Shown: in pieces, positions 55,656 through 64,000 of the stretch | Layout: each line of letters starts with the position of its first letter | Numbering within the stretch: the first letter of the stretch is position 1 | From: JAWKTM01 sp041399085 | GTDB lineage: Bacteria > Planctomycetota > Planctomycetia > Pirellulales > Pirellulaceae | DNA length: 64,000 nucleotides | NCBI GenBank assembly: GCA_041399085.1 | Contig: JAWKTM010000029.1 | Coordinates: 23,072-87,071, forward strand | Direction: 5' to 3' | Notes under the pieces: model-generated | The model's input: the letters and a program-made list of their open reading frames with translations, nothing else | Databases searched by the model: none | What the model was told of the DNA's origin: nothing | Position numbers and translations under genes: made by a program

Positions 55656-55941
55656 CTTGCCTGAATCGGCCGCGCGGCCGGACGACACGACCAATTCGGG
55701 TCGGCTGGCGCGGGTCGCAATCGCTGGGCAGAACAATCGGCCAGTCGGATCGGGACAACGACGGCCGTTCAGCCAACCGGCAAACTTCACGGTAGCGCGA
55801 ACTTTTGCGCAAGCCGCGTGTTGGTCCGCAACTTGAGAAAAAAACTCGTGACGGCGGCGTGGAAAAACGCCTTGCTCGACTGCCAGTGGTATGGTTGCGG
55901 TGTCACCGCGATTTACAACTCGGTCCGAGCAGGTCACAGTT

Positions 55942-58020
55942 ATGCTAATGCGACATCCCCACCCAGAGCTTCAAATCTCACACGTCCTGCCGTACGGCGC
56001 GGTTCTGCATGAACGCGGCGTCCAGTTCGTGGTATTCAGCCGCTCGGCCACGGCCATGCGGTTGCTGTTGTACAACCGCGTCGAGGATCGCGAGCCAGCG
56101 GACATCATCGAGTTCAATCGGGAAACCGACCGCTGGGGCGATATGTGGAGCATCTTTGTTCCCGGCGTCGGCGCTGGACAGCTCTACCATTTTCAGGCCG
56201 ACGGTCCTTATGACCCGCAGCACGGCCAGTTGTTCGACAGCTCGGCACGGCTGATCGATCCCTATTCAATGGCCTTGGCCGGCACGTTTCAAACCTCCGA
56301 CGACGGAGTGATACGCCCTCCCAAGTCTGTCGTTATTGACGATTATTTTAATTGGGAAGGAGATCGGCATCTCCGCCACGACTTGTCGGAAACCGTGATT
56401 TACGAAATGCACGTGCGCGGCTTCACACAAAGCCCCTCCAGCCACGCTCGTTTCCCCGGCTCGTATCTCGGAATCATTGAGAAGATTCCCTATCTCAAGT
56501 CATTGGGAGTCACGGCGGTCGAACTAATGCCGGTCCATGAGTTTCCCATCATGGACATATGGGGCCGCAAGCCGGAACGCCCCAATTATTGGGGCTACGA
56601 TCCGATGGCCTTTTTCGCGCCGCATCGGGGATACGCTCATGACACGAAACCGGGCAGCCAAGTCGTCGAATTCAAACAGATGGTGAAGGCGCTGCATCAA
56701 GCTGGTATCGAAGTCTATCTGGATGTCGTCTTCAATCACACCTGCGAAGGCAACGAACGTGGACCGGTGCTGAGCTTTAAGGGACTCGAAAATCGGGTCT
56801 ACTACATGCTGAACAACGGCGGCGCCTATTTCAGTAACTATTCCGGCTGCGGCAATACCGTGAACGGCAATCATCCTGTTGTTCGCGAAATGATTTTTCA
56901 CTGCCTAAGACACTGGGCTCATAATTATCACATTGATGGGTTCCGTTTCGATTTGGCGTCGATCTTGGGACGCGATCAGTCTGGAAATCTGATGCCGAAT
57001 CCGCCGTTGGTAGAGCAGATTGCCGAAGATCCGCTGCTGGCGGACACGAAAATCATCGCCGAAGCTTGGGACGCCGCCGGAGCGTATCAAGTCGGTTCGT
57101 TCGGCAACCATCGCTGGGCCGAATGGAACGGCCGGTATCGCGACGACGTGCGTCGATTCTGGCGAGGCGATGTGGGGACGATGGGCGCGTTGGCCACGCG
57201 ACTGGCCGGCAGCAGCGACCTCTATCAACATTCAGGCCGCTCGCCTTCGTGCAGTATCAACTTTATTACATCGCACGACGGCTTTACCATGAATGACCTT
57301 GTCACCTACAAGGACAAACATAACGACGCCAATGGCGAGGGGAACCGCGACGGGGATAATTGCAACCACAGCGATAACTATGGAGTCGAAGGCCCCACTC
57401 GGCGTCGACAAGTGGAAAGGTTGCGAATCCGACAGATCAAGAACATGCTGACGACCATGATGGTGAGTCAAGGCGTTCCGATGCTGGTGTCCGGCGATGA
57501 GTGTCGCCGCACTCAGCGAGGAAACAACAACGCCTACTGCCAGGATAATGACATCTCATGGTTTGATTGGTCTTTGGTGGAGGAGAATTCCGAACTGCTG
57601 CGATTCACGCGGGCGATGATCCATTTTCGTCGGCAGCAGCCCACGGTACGGCGACGATCGTTCCTGAACGGGACGGCCGGGAATCGGCGACTGCCGGATG
57701 TCAGTTGGTTCGGTGCGGAAGGGGGCGAGCCGAATTGGGCTCACGACGCCGCGCTGATCTGCCTGCTGACCGCGCCAGGGCCGGAAGAAGATCCGCTGAA
57801 GCAAGGTCGCGATCTTATTATGCTGATCAACGGTTCGTCGGATGATCGTGACTTTCAGGTGCCCGATGTCATGCGTGGGACTCGGTGGCGTTTGTTTGTC
57901 GATACGGACGGCGTCGCGCCGCGAGATGTATTTTCCGATTTGAACGGCCCGACTTTGCCCGCGGCTCGCCGAGTGCGACTGACTCATCGTTCGCTACGCA
58001 TCTACGTGGCGGACACATAG
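55942..58020 (+). CDS. glgX: Glycogen debranching enzyme (GH13, isoamylase type)
   Basis: Hydrolyses alpha-1,6 branches of glycogen or limit dextrins in the cytoplasm. 692 aa from ATG 55942; ATG 55948 is equally possible. CBM48 at the N-terminus (LPYGAVLHERGVQFVVFSRSATAMRLLLY), GH13 core with AVELMPVHEFP, YLDVVFNHTCEGNERGP, GFRFDLASILGRD (nucleophile Asp), IIAEAWDAAGAYQVG (acid Glu) and NFITSHDGFTMNDLVTY (transition-state His-Asp). The stretch KHNDANGEGNRDGDNCNHSDNYG is the TreX/GlgX signature. Complete. Convergent with a GT4 gene. Confidence 0.95.
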   Translation: MLMRHPHPELQISHVLPYGAVLHERGVQFVVFSRSATAMRLLLYNRVEDREPADIIEFNRETDRWGDMWSIFVPGVGAGQLYHFQADGPYDPQHGQLFDSSARLIDPYSMALAGTFQTSDDGVIRPPKSVVIDDYFNWEGDRHLRHDLSETVIYEMHVRGFTQSPSSHARFPGSYLGIIEKIPYLKSLGVTAVELMPVHEFPIMDIWGRKPERPNYWGYDPMAFFAPHRGYAHDTKPGSQVVEFKQMVKALHQAGIEVYLDVVFNHTCEGNERGPVLSFKGLENRVYYMLNNGGAYFSNYSGCGNTVNGNHPVVREMIFHCLRHWAHNYHIDGFRFDLASILGRDQSGNLMPNPPLVEQIAEDPLLADTKIIAEAWDAAGAYQVGSFGNHRWAEWNGRYRDDVRRFWRGDVGTMGALATRLAGSSDLYQHSGRSPSCSINFITSHDGFTMNDLVTYKDKHNDANGEGNRDGDNCNHSDNYGVEGPTRRRQVERLRIRQIKNMLTTMMVSQGVPMLVSGDECRRTQRGNNNAYCQDNDISWFDWSLVEENSELLRFTRAMIHFRRQQPTVRRRSFLNGTAGNRRLPDVSWFGAEGGEPNWAHDAALICLLTAPGPEEDPLKQGRDLIMLINGSSDDRDFQVPDVMRGTRWRLFVDTDGVAPRDVFSDLNGPTLPAARRVRLTHRSLRIYVADT

Positions 58021-58027
58021 GCCGCCG

Positions 58028-58060
58028 GTGCTTCGACGTAGCAACGTTTCGGCGAAGCAC
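58028..58060. terminator. Hairpin between convergent glgX and glycosyltransferase
   Basis: GTGCTTCG (58028-58035) pairs with CGAAGCAC (58053-58060) over a 17-nt loop, in the 39-bp space between two convergent stop codons. There is no T tract on either side, so intrinsic termination is doubtful. Confidence 0.3.
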
Positions 58061-59424
58061 TAAGCAACGGGTGTCGTTGATGGGCGGCGGGAAAGCGTCG
58101 AGTGGAATAGTGCGACGGTTTCCTCCGCCATCGACTGTCCATCGTGCCGGCTATGAACCACTTGGCGGCCGGCTTCGGCAAGCGACCGGCGATTCGTTTC
58201 GTCGGCCAACATTTTCTCCAGTCCGTCGGCCAAGCTAATTGGATCATCCGGGCGAACGAGGATTCCGCCGCCGGTGGCCTCCAACAATTCCGGGAAGGCC
58301 CCGTGGCTTGGCTGCACGACCGGCACGCCGGCGGCCAATGCTTCTAGCACGAACAGACCCTTCGGTTCGTGATACGTGGTCGGCACGCTTAGCACGTCCA
58401 GACTTCGCAAAAAATTGAGCTTGGCGTGACGATCGACGGAGCCGACGTACTCGAATTGATCGCCTAGGTCCGCGTCGCGCAGCTTTTGAAACTGAGACTC
58501 CGCGAACTCACGCCGATGGGCGCCGAGCCAGCCGGCGATTCGCAATCGCACATCATCGTGCCCCGGTCGGCGACGCAGTTCGGCGAACGCATCCACGAGC
58601 AGATGCAAACCTTTCTCCGGCGCTAGTCGAGCCAAGTAGCCGATCGTGCGCGGCGGCCGAGCAGTCGCGGCGCCTTCACCGTGTCCCGGACTTCGTTCGC
58701 CGGGAGTTCGCGCGACGAAATCGTCGGTGTCCAATCCCAGCCGCACATGATGGAGCTTTTCCCGAGGAATGGAAAAATAGTCGGCCATGAAATCGGCGTA
58801 ATAGCGACTGTGAACGATGAAGCCGTCGACTTCATCGACCAGCCGCCGAATCTCGGTGAAGGCTTGGCCCTTGTACGGCTCAGGCAACTCGTCCAAAAAA
58901 ATGTCGTCGCCTTGCAAGGTGACCAGTACCGGGATCTTGAGTCGCCGACGGATCTCGGGAACGCAGCCGGCGATCAACATGTTCGTGAGCACGACGAGTT
59001 GCGGGCGAGCCGTCCGTTCGAGCCAATCGACCAGCCGACGCACTTCCTTCTTTTGATAGCCATGCGTGCCTCGCAACATCGACACGGTCAGGCCGCCCAG
59101 TTCCTTCGGATCGACCTCGATGGCTCGCTGTGTCGCCAGACGAATCAGCCACGGTTGGTCGAGCCAGTGGTCGAGGAATCCGGGAAGGTGGCGAAACAGC
59201 GGCAGTTTTTGCTGCAAAAACACATTGATTCCGCCGAAGAACACGCGGTCGACACTGACATCTTCTTCGTCCGTGCGGATCGGCGTGTAGCAAGGGACCA
59301 GTTGAATGTCGACGCCCGCGCGGCCCAACCAGCGAGCCAGCGTGTTGTCGTGCATGCAGCTTCCGCAAAACATGCCCGCCGCGCCGGCGGTGAGGTAGGT
59401 GACGCGTAGTGCGGAGTCGTTCAT
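58060..59424 (-). CDS. GT4-family glycosyltransferase
   Basis: 454 aa, GT-B fold. N-terminal domain: VTYLTAGAAGMFCGSCMHDNTLARWLGRAGVDIQLVP, VLVTLQGDDIFLDELPEPYKG, DGFIVHSRYYADFMADYFSIP. C-terminal donor domain: IGYLARLAPEKGLHLLVDAFAELRRR, FEYVGSVDRHAKLNFLRSLDVLSVPTTYHEPKGLFVLEALAAGVPVVQPSHGAFPEL with the EPKGLFVLEA (E-x7-E) motif. Donor and acceptor unknown; could relate to the neighbouring glycogen gene or to cell-envelope glycans. Confidence 0.92.
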   Translation of the reverse strand: MNDSALRVTYLTAGAAGMFCGSCMHDNTLARWLGRAGVDIQLVPCYTPIRTDEEDVSVDRVFFGGINVFLQQKLPLFRHLPGFLDHWLDQPWLIRLATQRAIEVDPKELGGLTVSMLRGTHGYQKKEVRRLVDWLERTARPQLVVLTNMLIAGCVPEIRRRLKIPVLVTLQGDDIFLDELPEPYKGQAFTEIRRLVDEVDGFIVHSRYYADFMADYFSIPREKLHHVRLGLDTDDFVARTPGERSPGHGEGAATARPPRTIGYLARLAPEKGLHLLVDAFAELRRRPGHDDVRLRIAGWLGAHRREFAESQFQKLRDADLGDQFEYVGSVDRHAKLNFLRSLDVLSVPTTYHEPKGLFVLEALAAGVPVVQPSHGAFPELLEATGGGILVRPDDPISLADGLEKMLADETNRRSLAEAGRQVVHSRHDGQSMAEETVALFHSTLSRRPSTTPVA

Positions 59425-59478
59425 TGGCGGCGTGGACTTGAGGAGGGCGAGCAGGCGGGCGGGACGGGCAGGCGACGC

Positions 59479-60084
59479 TTAACGATGATAACGTTTCGGG
59501 CCGCTGACAAAGGCGTTGCGGTTCACGAAGAAGCGTAACAGCGCGTCTTGCGCCGAGCTGATGCCGATGCGCGGCGACGCGATGATGGCGGTATCCGGCG
59601 TCGGCAGAACTTGTTCGTCGGCGATCCAGATTTCCCGGCCCAACGTCAAGTCCCAACCGTCGAGCGTTCGATCGACCGACATCGCTTGGCACAATCGCGC
59701 GGGTCCGCGAGTAAGTTCGACTAGCGGTTCGCGGCCGCGACGCTGCTGCATTAGCGGAAGGCCATCGAGCGGTTCAACGCCGCGAATCAACACGGCGTGG
59801 GCAACTCCAGCCGGCTCGGTGACCACATTCATGCAGAACTTCGCATGGATGGTGTACACATACAGATGGCCGGGCGGGCCGAACATCGTGGCGTTCCGGG
59901 CGGTTTGGCCGCGATAGGAATGAGCCGCCGGATCGTGTTGGCCTCGGTACGCTTCGACCTCGACGATCGCGCCGCTAGTGGCGCCTTCGGACGTGACTCG
60001 CGTCAGTCGCTTCCCCAGCAGATCGCGGGCAACTTGGACCACATCCCGATCGTAAAACTCGCGCGGCAGAGGGCGGGCGGACAC
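59479..60084 (-). CDS. 3-Methyladenine DNA glycosylase (AAG/MPG family)
   Basis: Removes alkylated purines in base excision repair. 201 aa from GTG 60084, which shares one base with the Fur stop (TAGTG) and has AGGA about 9 nt upstream; ATG 60132 is an alternative but overlaps Fur by 49 bp. Landmarks: REFYDRDVVQVARDLLGKRL, GAIVEVEAYRGQHDPAAHSYRGQTARNATMFGPPGHLYVYTIHAKFCMNVVTEP and GPARLCQAMSVDRTLDGWDL. The Glu in VEVEAY is the expected general base. Likely co-transcribed with the Fur-family gene. Confidence 0.93.
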   Translation of the reverse strand: MSARPLPREFYDRDVVQVARDLLGKRLTRVTSEGATSGAIVEVEAYRGQHDPAAHSYRGQTARNATMFGPPGHLYVYTIHAKFCMNVVTEPAGVAHAVLIRGVEPLDGLPLMQQRRGREPLVELTRGPARLCQAMSVDRTLDGWDLTLGREIWIADEQVLPTPDTAIIASPRIGISSAQDALLRFFVNRNAFVSGPKRYHR

Positions 60085-60587
60085 TACAGCAAGTCCTGCT
60101 TGCGTTTCTTGCGGCGACGCGCCTGCGTGCATTGCTCACACACACCGGTCACGATCAACCGGTGCCCGGCGACGCGAAAGCGATGCTCCGAGGCGACTTC
60201 ATCTCGCAATTCCAACAGCTTCGAACTCTGAAATTCGATCAGCTTCTGGCATTCCTTGCAGTACAAATGATCGTGCTGCGGATAGCCATAGTCGTGTTCG
60301 TAGACGGCTCGGCCATCCAGCTCGAATTTGCGCAGCAATCCGGCGTCGACGAATTCGCTGAGCGTGCGATACACGGTCGGGCGGCTGATGTAACCCGCAT
60401 GCCCCTTGCGCGGCAGTTGCTCGATCAAGGCATCGGCGTCGAAGTGATCGTGGCGGCTGAAGACATGGTCGACCAGCATGCGTCGCTGTTCCGTGTTGCG
60501 CATCCCGCGACTTTGCAAAAATTCCTCGAACCGTTGCTGAGGCGTCAACGAAACTTCGACGCTGCCCAGGGCGAATTCATTCGACAT
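60084..60587 (-). CDS. Fur-family metal-dependent regulator
   Basis: 167 aa. Winged helix: RNTEQRRMLVDHVFSRHDHFDADALIEQLPRKGHAGYISRPTVYRTLSEFVDAGLLRKF. Metal-binding part: YEHDYGYPQHDHLYCKECQKLIEF and VTGVCEQC, giving two CxxC pairs for a structural zinc. Residues cannot decide between Fur, Zur and PerR; the HDHFDADAL segment fits Fur-like. C-terminus basic (RRRKKRKQ). First gene of a two-gene unit with the DNA glycosylase. Confidence 0.93.
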   Translation of the reverse strand: MSNEFALGSVEVSLTPQQRFEEFLQSRGMRNTEQRRMLVDHVFSRHDHFDADALIEQLPRKGHAGYISRPTVYRTLSEFVDAGLLRKFELDGRAVYEHDYGYPQHDHLYCKECQKLIEFQSSKLLELRDEVASEHRFRVAGHRLIVTGVCEQCTQARRRKKRKQDLL

Positions 60588-60974
60588 GATCGTAAGCGGC
60601 CGCCCGCGAAGGCGACTTCCTTATTGAGACAGAAATGATCGAGAGATAAGAAACGCCCGAGAAATCCCGCGTGCGCCAGTCTCAATAAGGATTGTAGGCC
60701 CATCTTGCGAAGCCGCAAGTGCCAAGTCGTCGGCATGAGAGAAAGGCGTGTTTGGCGCAGACGATTTTGGCAAATCTGCCGCACGCCAGACGACCCGTTC
60801 CGCCCGCTGCGCAGGCCGCCGTCGCGAAGATAAAAAACAAGCCTGCGGGCTAGGAGCGGATAGCCCGCAGGCTCGGAAGATTGGTGTCGGAATTCGACGT
60901 AAGCCGACACCGCCAAGTCTGCGAAAACGCGAATATCGCTGGCGCTGTTTACCGAAACGCCAGCCGCACGTCGT
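60588..60974. other. Intergenic region between Fur-like and FlgM-like genes
   Basis: About 387 bp holding the Fur-gene promoter region and the terminator of the FlgM-like gene (60831-60873). No coding frame of protein-like composition seen. Confidence 0.5.
60831..60873 (-). terminator. Rho-independent terminator of the FlgM-like gene
   Basis: 13-bp perfect stem AGCCTGCGGGCTA / TAGCCCGCAGGCT (60840-60852 and 60861-60873), loop 8 nt, followed on the minus strand by TGTTTTTTAT. It lies about 100 bp after the FlgM-like stop and points away from the Fur-like gene start. Confidence 0.88.
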
Positions 60975-61256
60975 CTAGCCGGCAATCTCGTCGAACAATC
61001 GCCCCACGGCGACTTCCAACTTGTCGTCGGTCTCGTACTGACCCGATTCGATCGCGGCGCGAATCTGCGCGACTCGGTCCTCGCGGATGTCCGGCAGCTC
61101 GTGAACACGGCTGACCAAATCGGCTTCGTAGGAGATGTCCAACTGATCGGCTCCCGTCAAATAGTTGCTGGTCTGCGTTGGCTGAGCCGCGGCAGCACGA
61201 TGCGGAGCATTGATGGTTTGCGGACCGTGGACGTGTGATAGACCGTGGATATGCAT
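60975..61256 (-). CDS. FlgM-like anti-sigma-28 factor
   Basis: 93 aa from ATG 61256 (GGGGGAG 7 nt upstream; an upstream in-frame start at 61280 is less likely). N-terminus His-rich (HIHGLSHVHGP), then a disordered stretch and the FlgM-type core: SYEADLVSRVHELPDIREDRVAQIRAAIESGQYETDDKLEVAVGRLFDEI, matching the family's R-V-x-x-I-R-x-x-I-x-x-G-x-Y pattern. It would bind a sigma-28-type factor and hold back late flagellar genes. No flagellar gene is nearby, so this role is inference. Confidence 0.8.
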   Translation of the reverse strand: MHIHGLSHVHGPQTINAPHRAAAAQPTQTSNYLTGADQLDISYEADLVSRVHELPDIREDRVAQIRAAIESGQYETDDKLEVAVGRLFDEIAG

Positions 61257-62136
61257 GGTTCGACTCCCCCGATTTCGCAAACGCTTGCCGGGCCGAGGCC
61301 CGTGGGCTGTCCATAGTTAGCTTAGGTTCGGCTGGCCGCGTTTGCCAAGTGACAAGTAATAATTCGTAACTGCTTTTCAGTCGGCGTCGCAATCCGTGTC
61401 GGGGAAGATGCATCCGTTGCGAGAGAAGTGACTCACGCGAACGCGCTGAAAGCACCCCTGATATCGTCTTGCTGTCGCCGTGGTTTTCATCCAATCTTCG
61501 CGTCGACGCCTTGTATCGTTGGCCCCGTCTGGCACTGTCTGTGAAACCTTTTCCGCTTGTCGGCGGAAAGTCGGTTCGTGTCGAAACTGCCAGTGGCGTT
61601 GAGGCGACTCGTCCGTCGCGGATGAAGGGATTTCGCCACATCGCCCGTAACGCATGTTGCCCATTCGCAACGAAGCGACGCGATGCGGTCCAATCACATC
61701 ATGCAGCGAGTCGGTTGAATCGCACGATCATCATGGCCTCCTATGCCAAGTTCGTACGCGAGAGAGATTAACCATTGGGGTCGCTCGGGTTTAACGCATC
61801 CTTGCAACCGGCATGAGTTGCACTGAAGAAAAGTGTTCGAGCGACTTTCGTCCTTCTGTACGCATGGTGTTGCCAACGGGTTTGGTTGCTCGCCGCAATT
61901 TTCCGAAAATCGCGGCAGCGGCCGAGTTCTCCGGCTCGGCGGCGGGAGTATAGGCAAACGCCATAAGTGCGGCAACAGCAAGCCGGCTGGCTTCGCCGCT
62001 AGCACCGCCGCCACCTACGCGTTTCGGAAGGCGGAACCCGCGCAAGTCGAGCGCGAGCGGCTTCTTCGCGCCGTCCCGAGAGCCCGTTCGATTCACGACA
62101 GCAGCGTGCCGGTCATGGTAAACTGGAAGCCCTGCC
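61257..62136. other. Large gene-poor stretch
   Basis: About 880 bp between the FlgM-like and PSD1 genes. Open frames exist on both strands, the longest about 120-140 codons near 61.8-62.2 kb, but composition is Arg/Ser/Pro-rich with no signal, motif or ribosome site, and the minus-strand one crosses the PSD1 start. No tRNA, hairpin terminator or palindrome was found. Perhaps decayed sequence or an unrecognised RNA. Confidence 0.4.
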
Positions 62137-64000
62137 ATGAATCTTCCCGCCACCAAGTTCACTCTTGCGAACGAATCACTCATGCACTGTTTTCCCAGTA
62201 GCCCATCGAACCGACGCATTTCTCACTCTGCTCTGGCCGCTATAGCCTGCTTCGTCGCTTTTCAAACCGCGACGACCGCCGGCGCAGCGGATCGGCCGGT
62301 TGACTTCAGCCGCGATGTGCGGCCGATCCTTTCCGATCGTTGTTTCGGCTGTCACGGGCCCGACGCCACGACACGCGAAGCCGATTTGCGGTTGGACCAC
62401 AAGCAGGATGTGTTCGCGAAACGCGAGACCGGCGCGGTTGTCGTCGCCGGAGATCCTGAAGCCAGCGAACTGATCGTGCGAATCACCCACGCCGACGCGG
62501 ATCTACGAATGCCTCCCGCCGACTCGAATTTGTCGTTGAACGCAGCAGAGATTGAACTGCTGCGGCGTTGGATTCAGGAGGGCGCCACTTGGGAAGAGCA
62601 TTGGGCGTTTCAACCGATCCGTCGCCCGCAGCCGCCGGTCTCGAACGAAGGCAGCCAATGGGCACGGAACCCGATCGACCAGTTCGTGTTCGCGCGACTT
62701 CAGCAAGAGGGACTCGCGCCATCGCCCCCTGCGGACAAGGAAACCCTGATTCGGCGAGTGACGCTGGATCTAACCGGCTTGCCCCCATCCATCGCCGAGA
62801 TCGACGCTTTCCTGGCCGACCAATCCGAAGAGGCGTATGAGCGGGTCGTCGACCGGCTGTTGCGCTCTCGACATTACGGCGAACACTTCGCCCGCGAATG
62901 GCTCGACGCCGCGCGCTATGCCGACACCAACGGATACCAGTACGACACCGAGCGGACTCAGTGGCCTTGGCGCGATTGGGTGATCCAAGCTTACAACGAC
63001 AACAAACCCTTCGACGAATTCACCGTCGAGCAACTGGCGGGCGACCTGTTGCCGAACCCCACCATCGAACAACGGATCGCCACGGGATTCAATCGGAATC
63101 ACGGGATTACGATCGAAGGCGGCGTCATCGACGAAGAATATCGCACCGAATATGTGATCGACCGAGTTGTGACGACGTCAACCGTGTGGATGGGCATGAC
63201 CATGATCTGTGCTCGTTGCCACGACCACAAATACGATCCCATTTCACAACGCGAGTTCTACCAGTTATTTGCTTTCTTCAATCAAGTACCCGAGCGAGGT
63301 AATAGTGGGTTCGATCCGCGCGTGAAAGCGCCCAATACCAAGCTCGAAGATCTATCACGACAATTGGCAGAGTCGCGTGCGGCGTTACAAAATCGCGAAG
63401 CCGACATTGTCACGGCACAACAACAATGGGAGCAGCGGCAAGTCAGTTCGGGTGAAGTGACCCAGCCGGCTTGGCACGTGATTCCCCCGGCCAGCTACCA
63501 GGCCAGCAGCGGCGCGGATTTGGTTTTGCAGGACGATGGCTCGGTGTTGGCGGGTGGCAAGGAGCCTGCGCAGGAGACTTATGAGATTGTCCTAAACACG
63601 GATTTGCGGAACGTCACCGCAATTCGGCTCGAAGCGCTCACGCACCCAACTTTGCCACACAATGGACCCGGCCGCGCGTTCAACTCGAACTTCGTGCTCA
63701 GCGAAGTGGAAGTAGCCGTGGCAACGGTCGCCGAGAGAAGCAAAGCCGCATCAGGCGAATCCGAAGATCAGCCAGACTATGAGACGGTCAAACTCGCCAA
63801 GGCGATTGCCGACTACTCGCAACAGGGATTCGAGATCGGTCGCTCGATCGATGGCAATGCGTCAACCGGATGGGCAGTCGATGGGCCGACTCGCAAAGAG
63901 AATCGTGTGGCGATCTTTACGCCCGAGCGGCCGTTTGGCAATGGCGAATCCAATCGCGTGCGAATTCGTTTGCGGCACCATTACGGTTCGGCACACGCAA
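62137..64000 (+). CDS. PSD1-type protein (cytochrome-c-like, DUF1549), truncated by window end
   Basis: 621 codons visible, open to the last base. ATG 62137 or 62182; signal segment ALAAIACFVAFQTATTAGA. Cytochrome-c-like domain with RCFGCHGPDATTREADLRLDHKQ and MPPADSNLSL; then EHWAFQPIRRPQPP, DUF1549 with LIRRVTLDLTGLPPSIAEI, FAREWLDAARYADTNGYQYD, GMTMICARCHDHKYDPISQREFYQLF; an F5/8-like beta region follows (LRNVTAIRLEALTHPTLPHNGPG), a subtype lacking in the other two copies. DUF1553 must lie beyond the window. Third PSD1 gene here. Confidence 0.92.
   Translation, partial: MNLPATKFTLANESLMHCFPSSPSNRRISHSALAAIACFVAFQTATTAGAADRPVDFSRDVRPILSDRCFGCHGPDATTREADLRLDHKQDVFAKRETGAVVVAGDPEASELIVRITHADADLRMPPADSNLSLNAAEIELLRRWIQEGATWEEHWAFQPIRRPQPPVSNEGSQWARNPIDQFVFARLQQEGLAPSPPADKETLIRRVTLDLTGLPPSIAEIDAFLADQSEEAYERVVDRLLRSRHYGEHFAREWLDAARYADTNGYQYDTERTQWPWRDWVIQAYNDNKPFDEFTVEQLAGDLLPNPTIEQRIATGFNRNHGITIEGGVIDEEYRTEYVIDRVVTTSTVWMGMTMICARCHDHKYDPISQREFYQLFAFFNQVPERGNSGFDPRVKAPNTKLEDLSRQLAESRAALQNREADIVTAQQQWEQRQVSSGEVTQPAWHVIPPASYQASSGADLVLQDDGSVLAGGKEPAQETYEIVLNTDLRNVTAIRLEALTHPTLPHNGPGRAFNSNFVLSEVEVAVATVAERSKAASGESEDQPDYETVKLAKAIADYSQQGFEIGRSIDGNASTGWAVDGPTRKENRVAIFTPERPFGNGESNRVRIRLRHHYGSAHA

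Noticed and set aside
61791..62219. 142-codon minus-strand ORF before the third PSD1 gene
   Set aside because: It overlaps the PSD1 start antisense, lacks a ribosome site, and has no recognisable domain.

Overview
The window looks like chromosomal DNA from a planctomycete, most likely of the Pirellulales type. The evidence is the gene families: three cytochrome-c/DUF1549/DUF1553 (PSD1-type) proteins, two DUF1501 proteins, two sulfatases with a ThuA-like protein, a DUF1559 protein with a type IV pilin-like N-terminus, a secreted protein with a LESLEDRR export motif plus dockerin repeats, EF-hand repeats, Uma2-family proteins and many proteins typed only as planctomycete hypotheticals. No tRNA, rRNA, CRISPR array, transposase or phage gene was seen.

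Layout. 0-4 kb: a Mn/Zn/Fe-type ABC importer operon (minus) divergent from a DtxR/MntR regulator, with two identical-arm palindromes between them. 4-8.7 kb: a Uma2 protein, an unusual ketosynthase-fold protein lacking the catalytic Cys, a PIG-L/LmbE deacetylase and a Gfo/Idh/MocA oxidoreductase. 9-19.7 kb: sulfatases, a ThuA-like protein, a Cys-rich OprB-type porin, and a frameshifted PSD1 gene with its DUF1501 partner. 20-24 kb: pepA with a small membrane protein, then a UbiD-family gene with two frame breaks. 24-30 kb: a prepilin-peptidase-like/LOG fusion, rph, and argF-argD-argB. 30-35 kb: a secreted animal-type haem peroxidase, a DUF1559 protein, a frameshifted small lipoprotein and an EF-hand protein. 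35-42.3 kb: a co-directional PSD1-Uma2-Uma2-DUF1501-SMP30 run. 42.3-44.05 kb: two back-to-back TIR genes bracketed by copies of a structured repeat, then a 42-bp tandem array. 44-48.7 kb: a hypothetical, speA, an M28 peptidase and a small membrane protein. 48.8-55.2 kb: a two-gene minus-strand operon whose second gene is broken by a dozen or more frame changes. 55.4-60.6 kb: a small conserved protein, glgX, a GT4 glycosyltransferase, a 3-methyladenine DNA glycosylase and a Fur-family regulator. 61-64 kb: a FlgM-like protein and a third PSD1 protein running off the end.

Functionally the window mixes housekeeping (arginine synthesis feeding speA polyamine synthesis, RNase PH, PepA, glycogen debranching, base excision repair) with planctomycete surface and polysaccharide-breakdown genes. 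Metal control appears twice (DtxR and Fur families). The most system-like accessory locus is the TIR-TIR pair between direct repeats. At least four transcription units carry frame breaks. The well-resolved ones are single missing bases in short homopolymers or low-complexity DNA, so residual assembly indels are a serious alternative to real pseudogenes.
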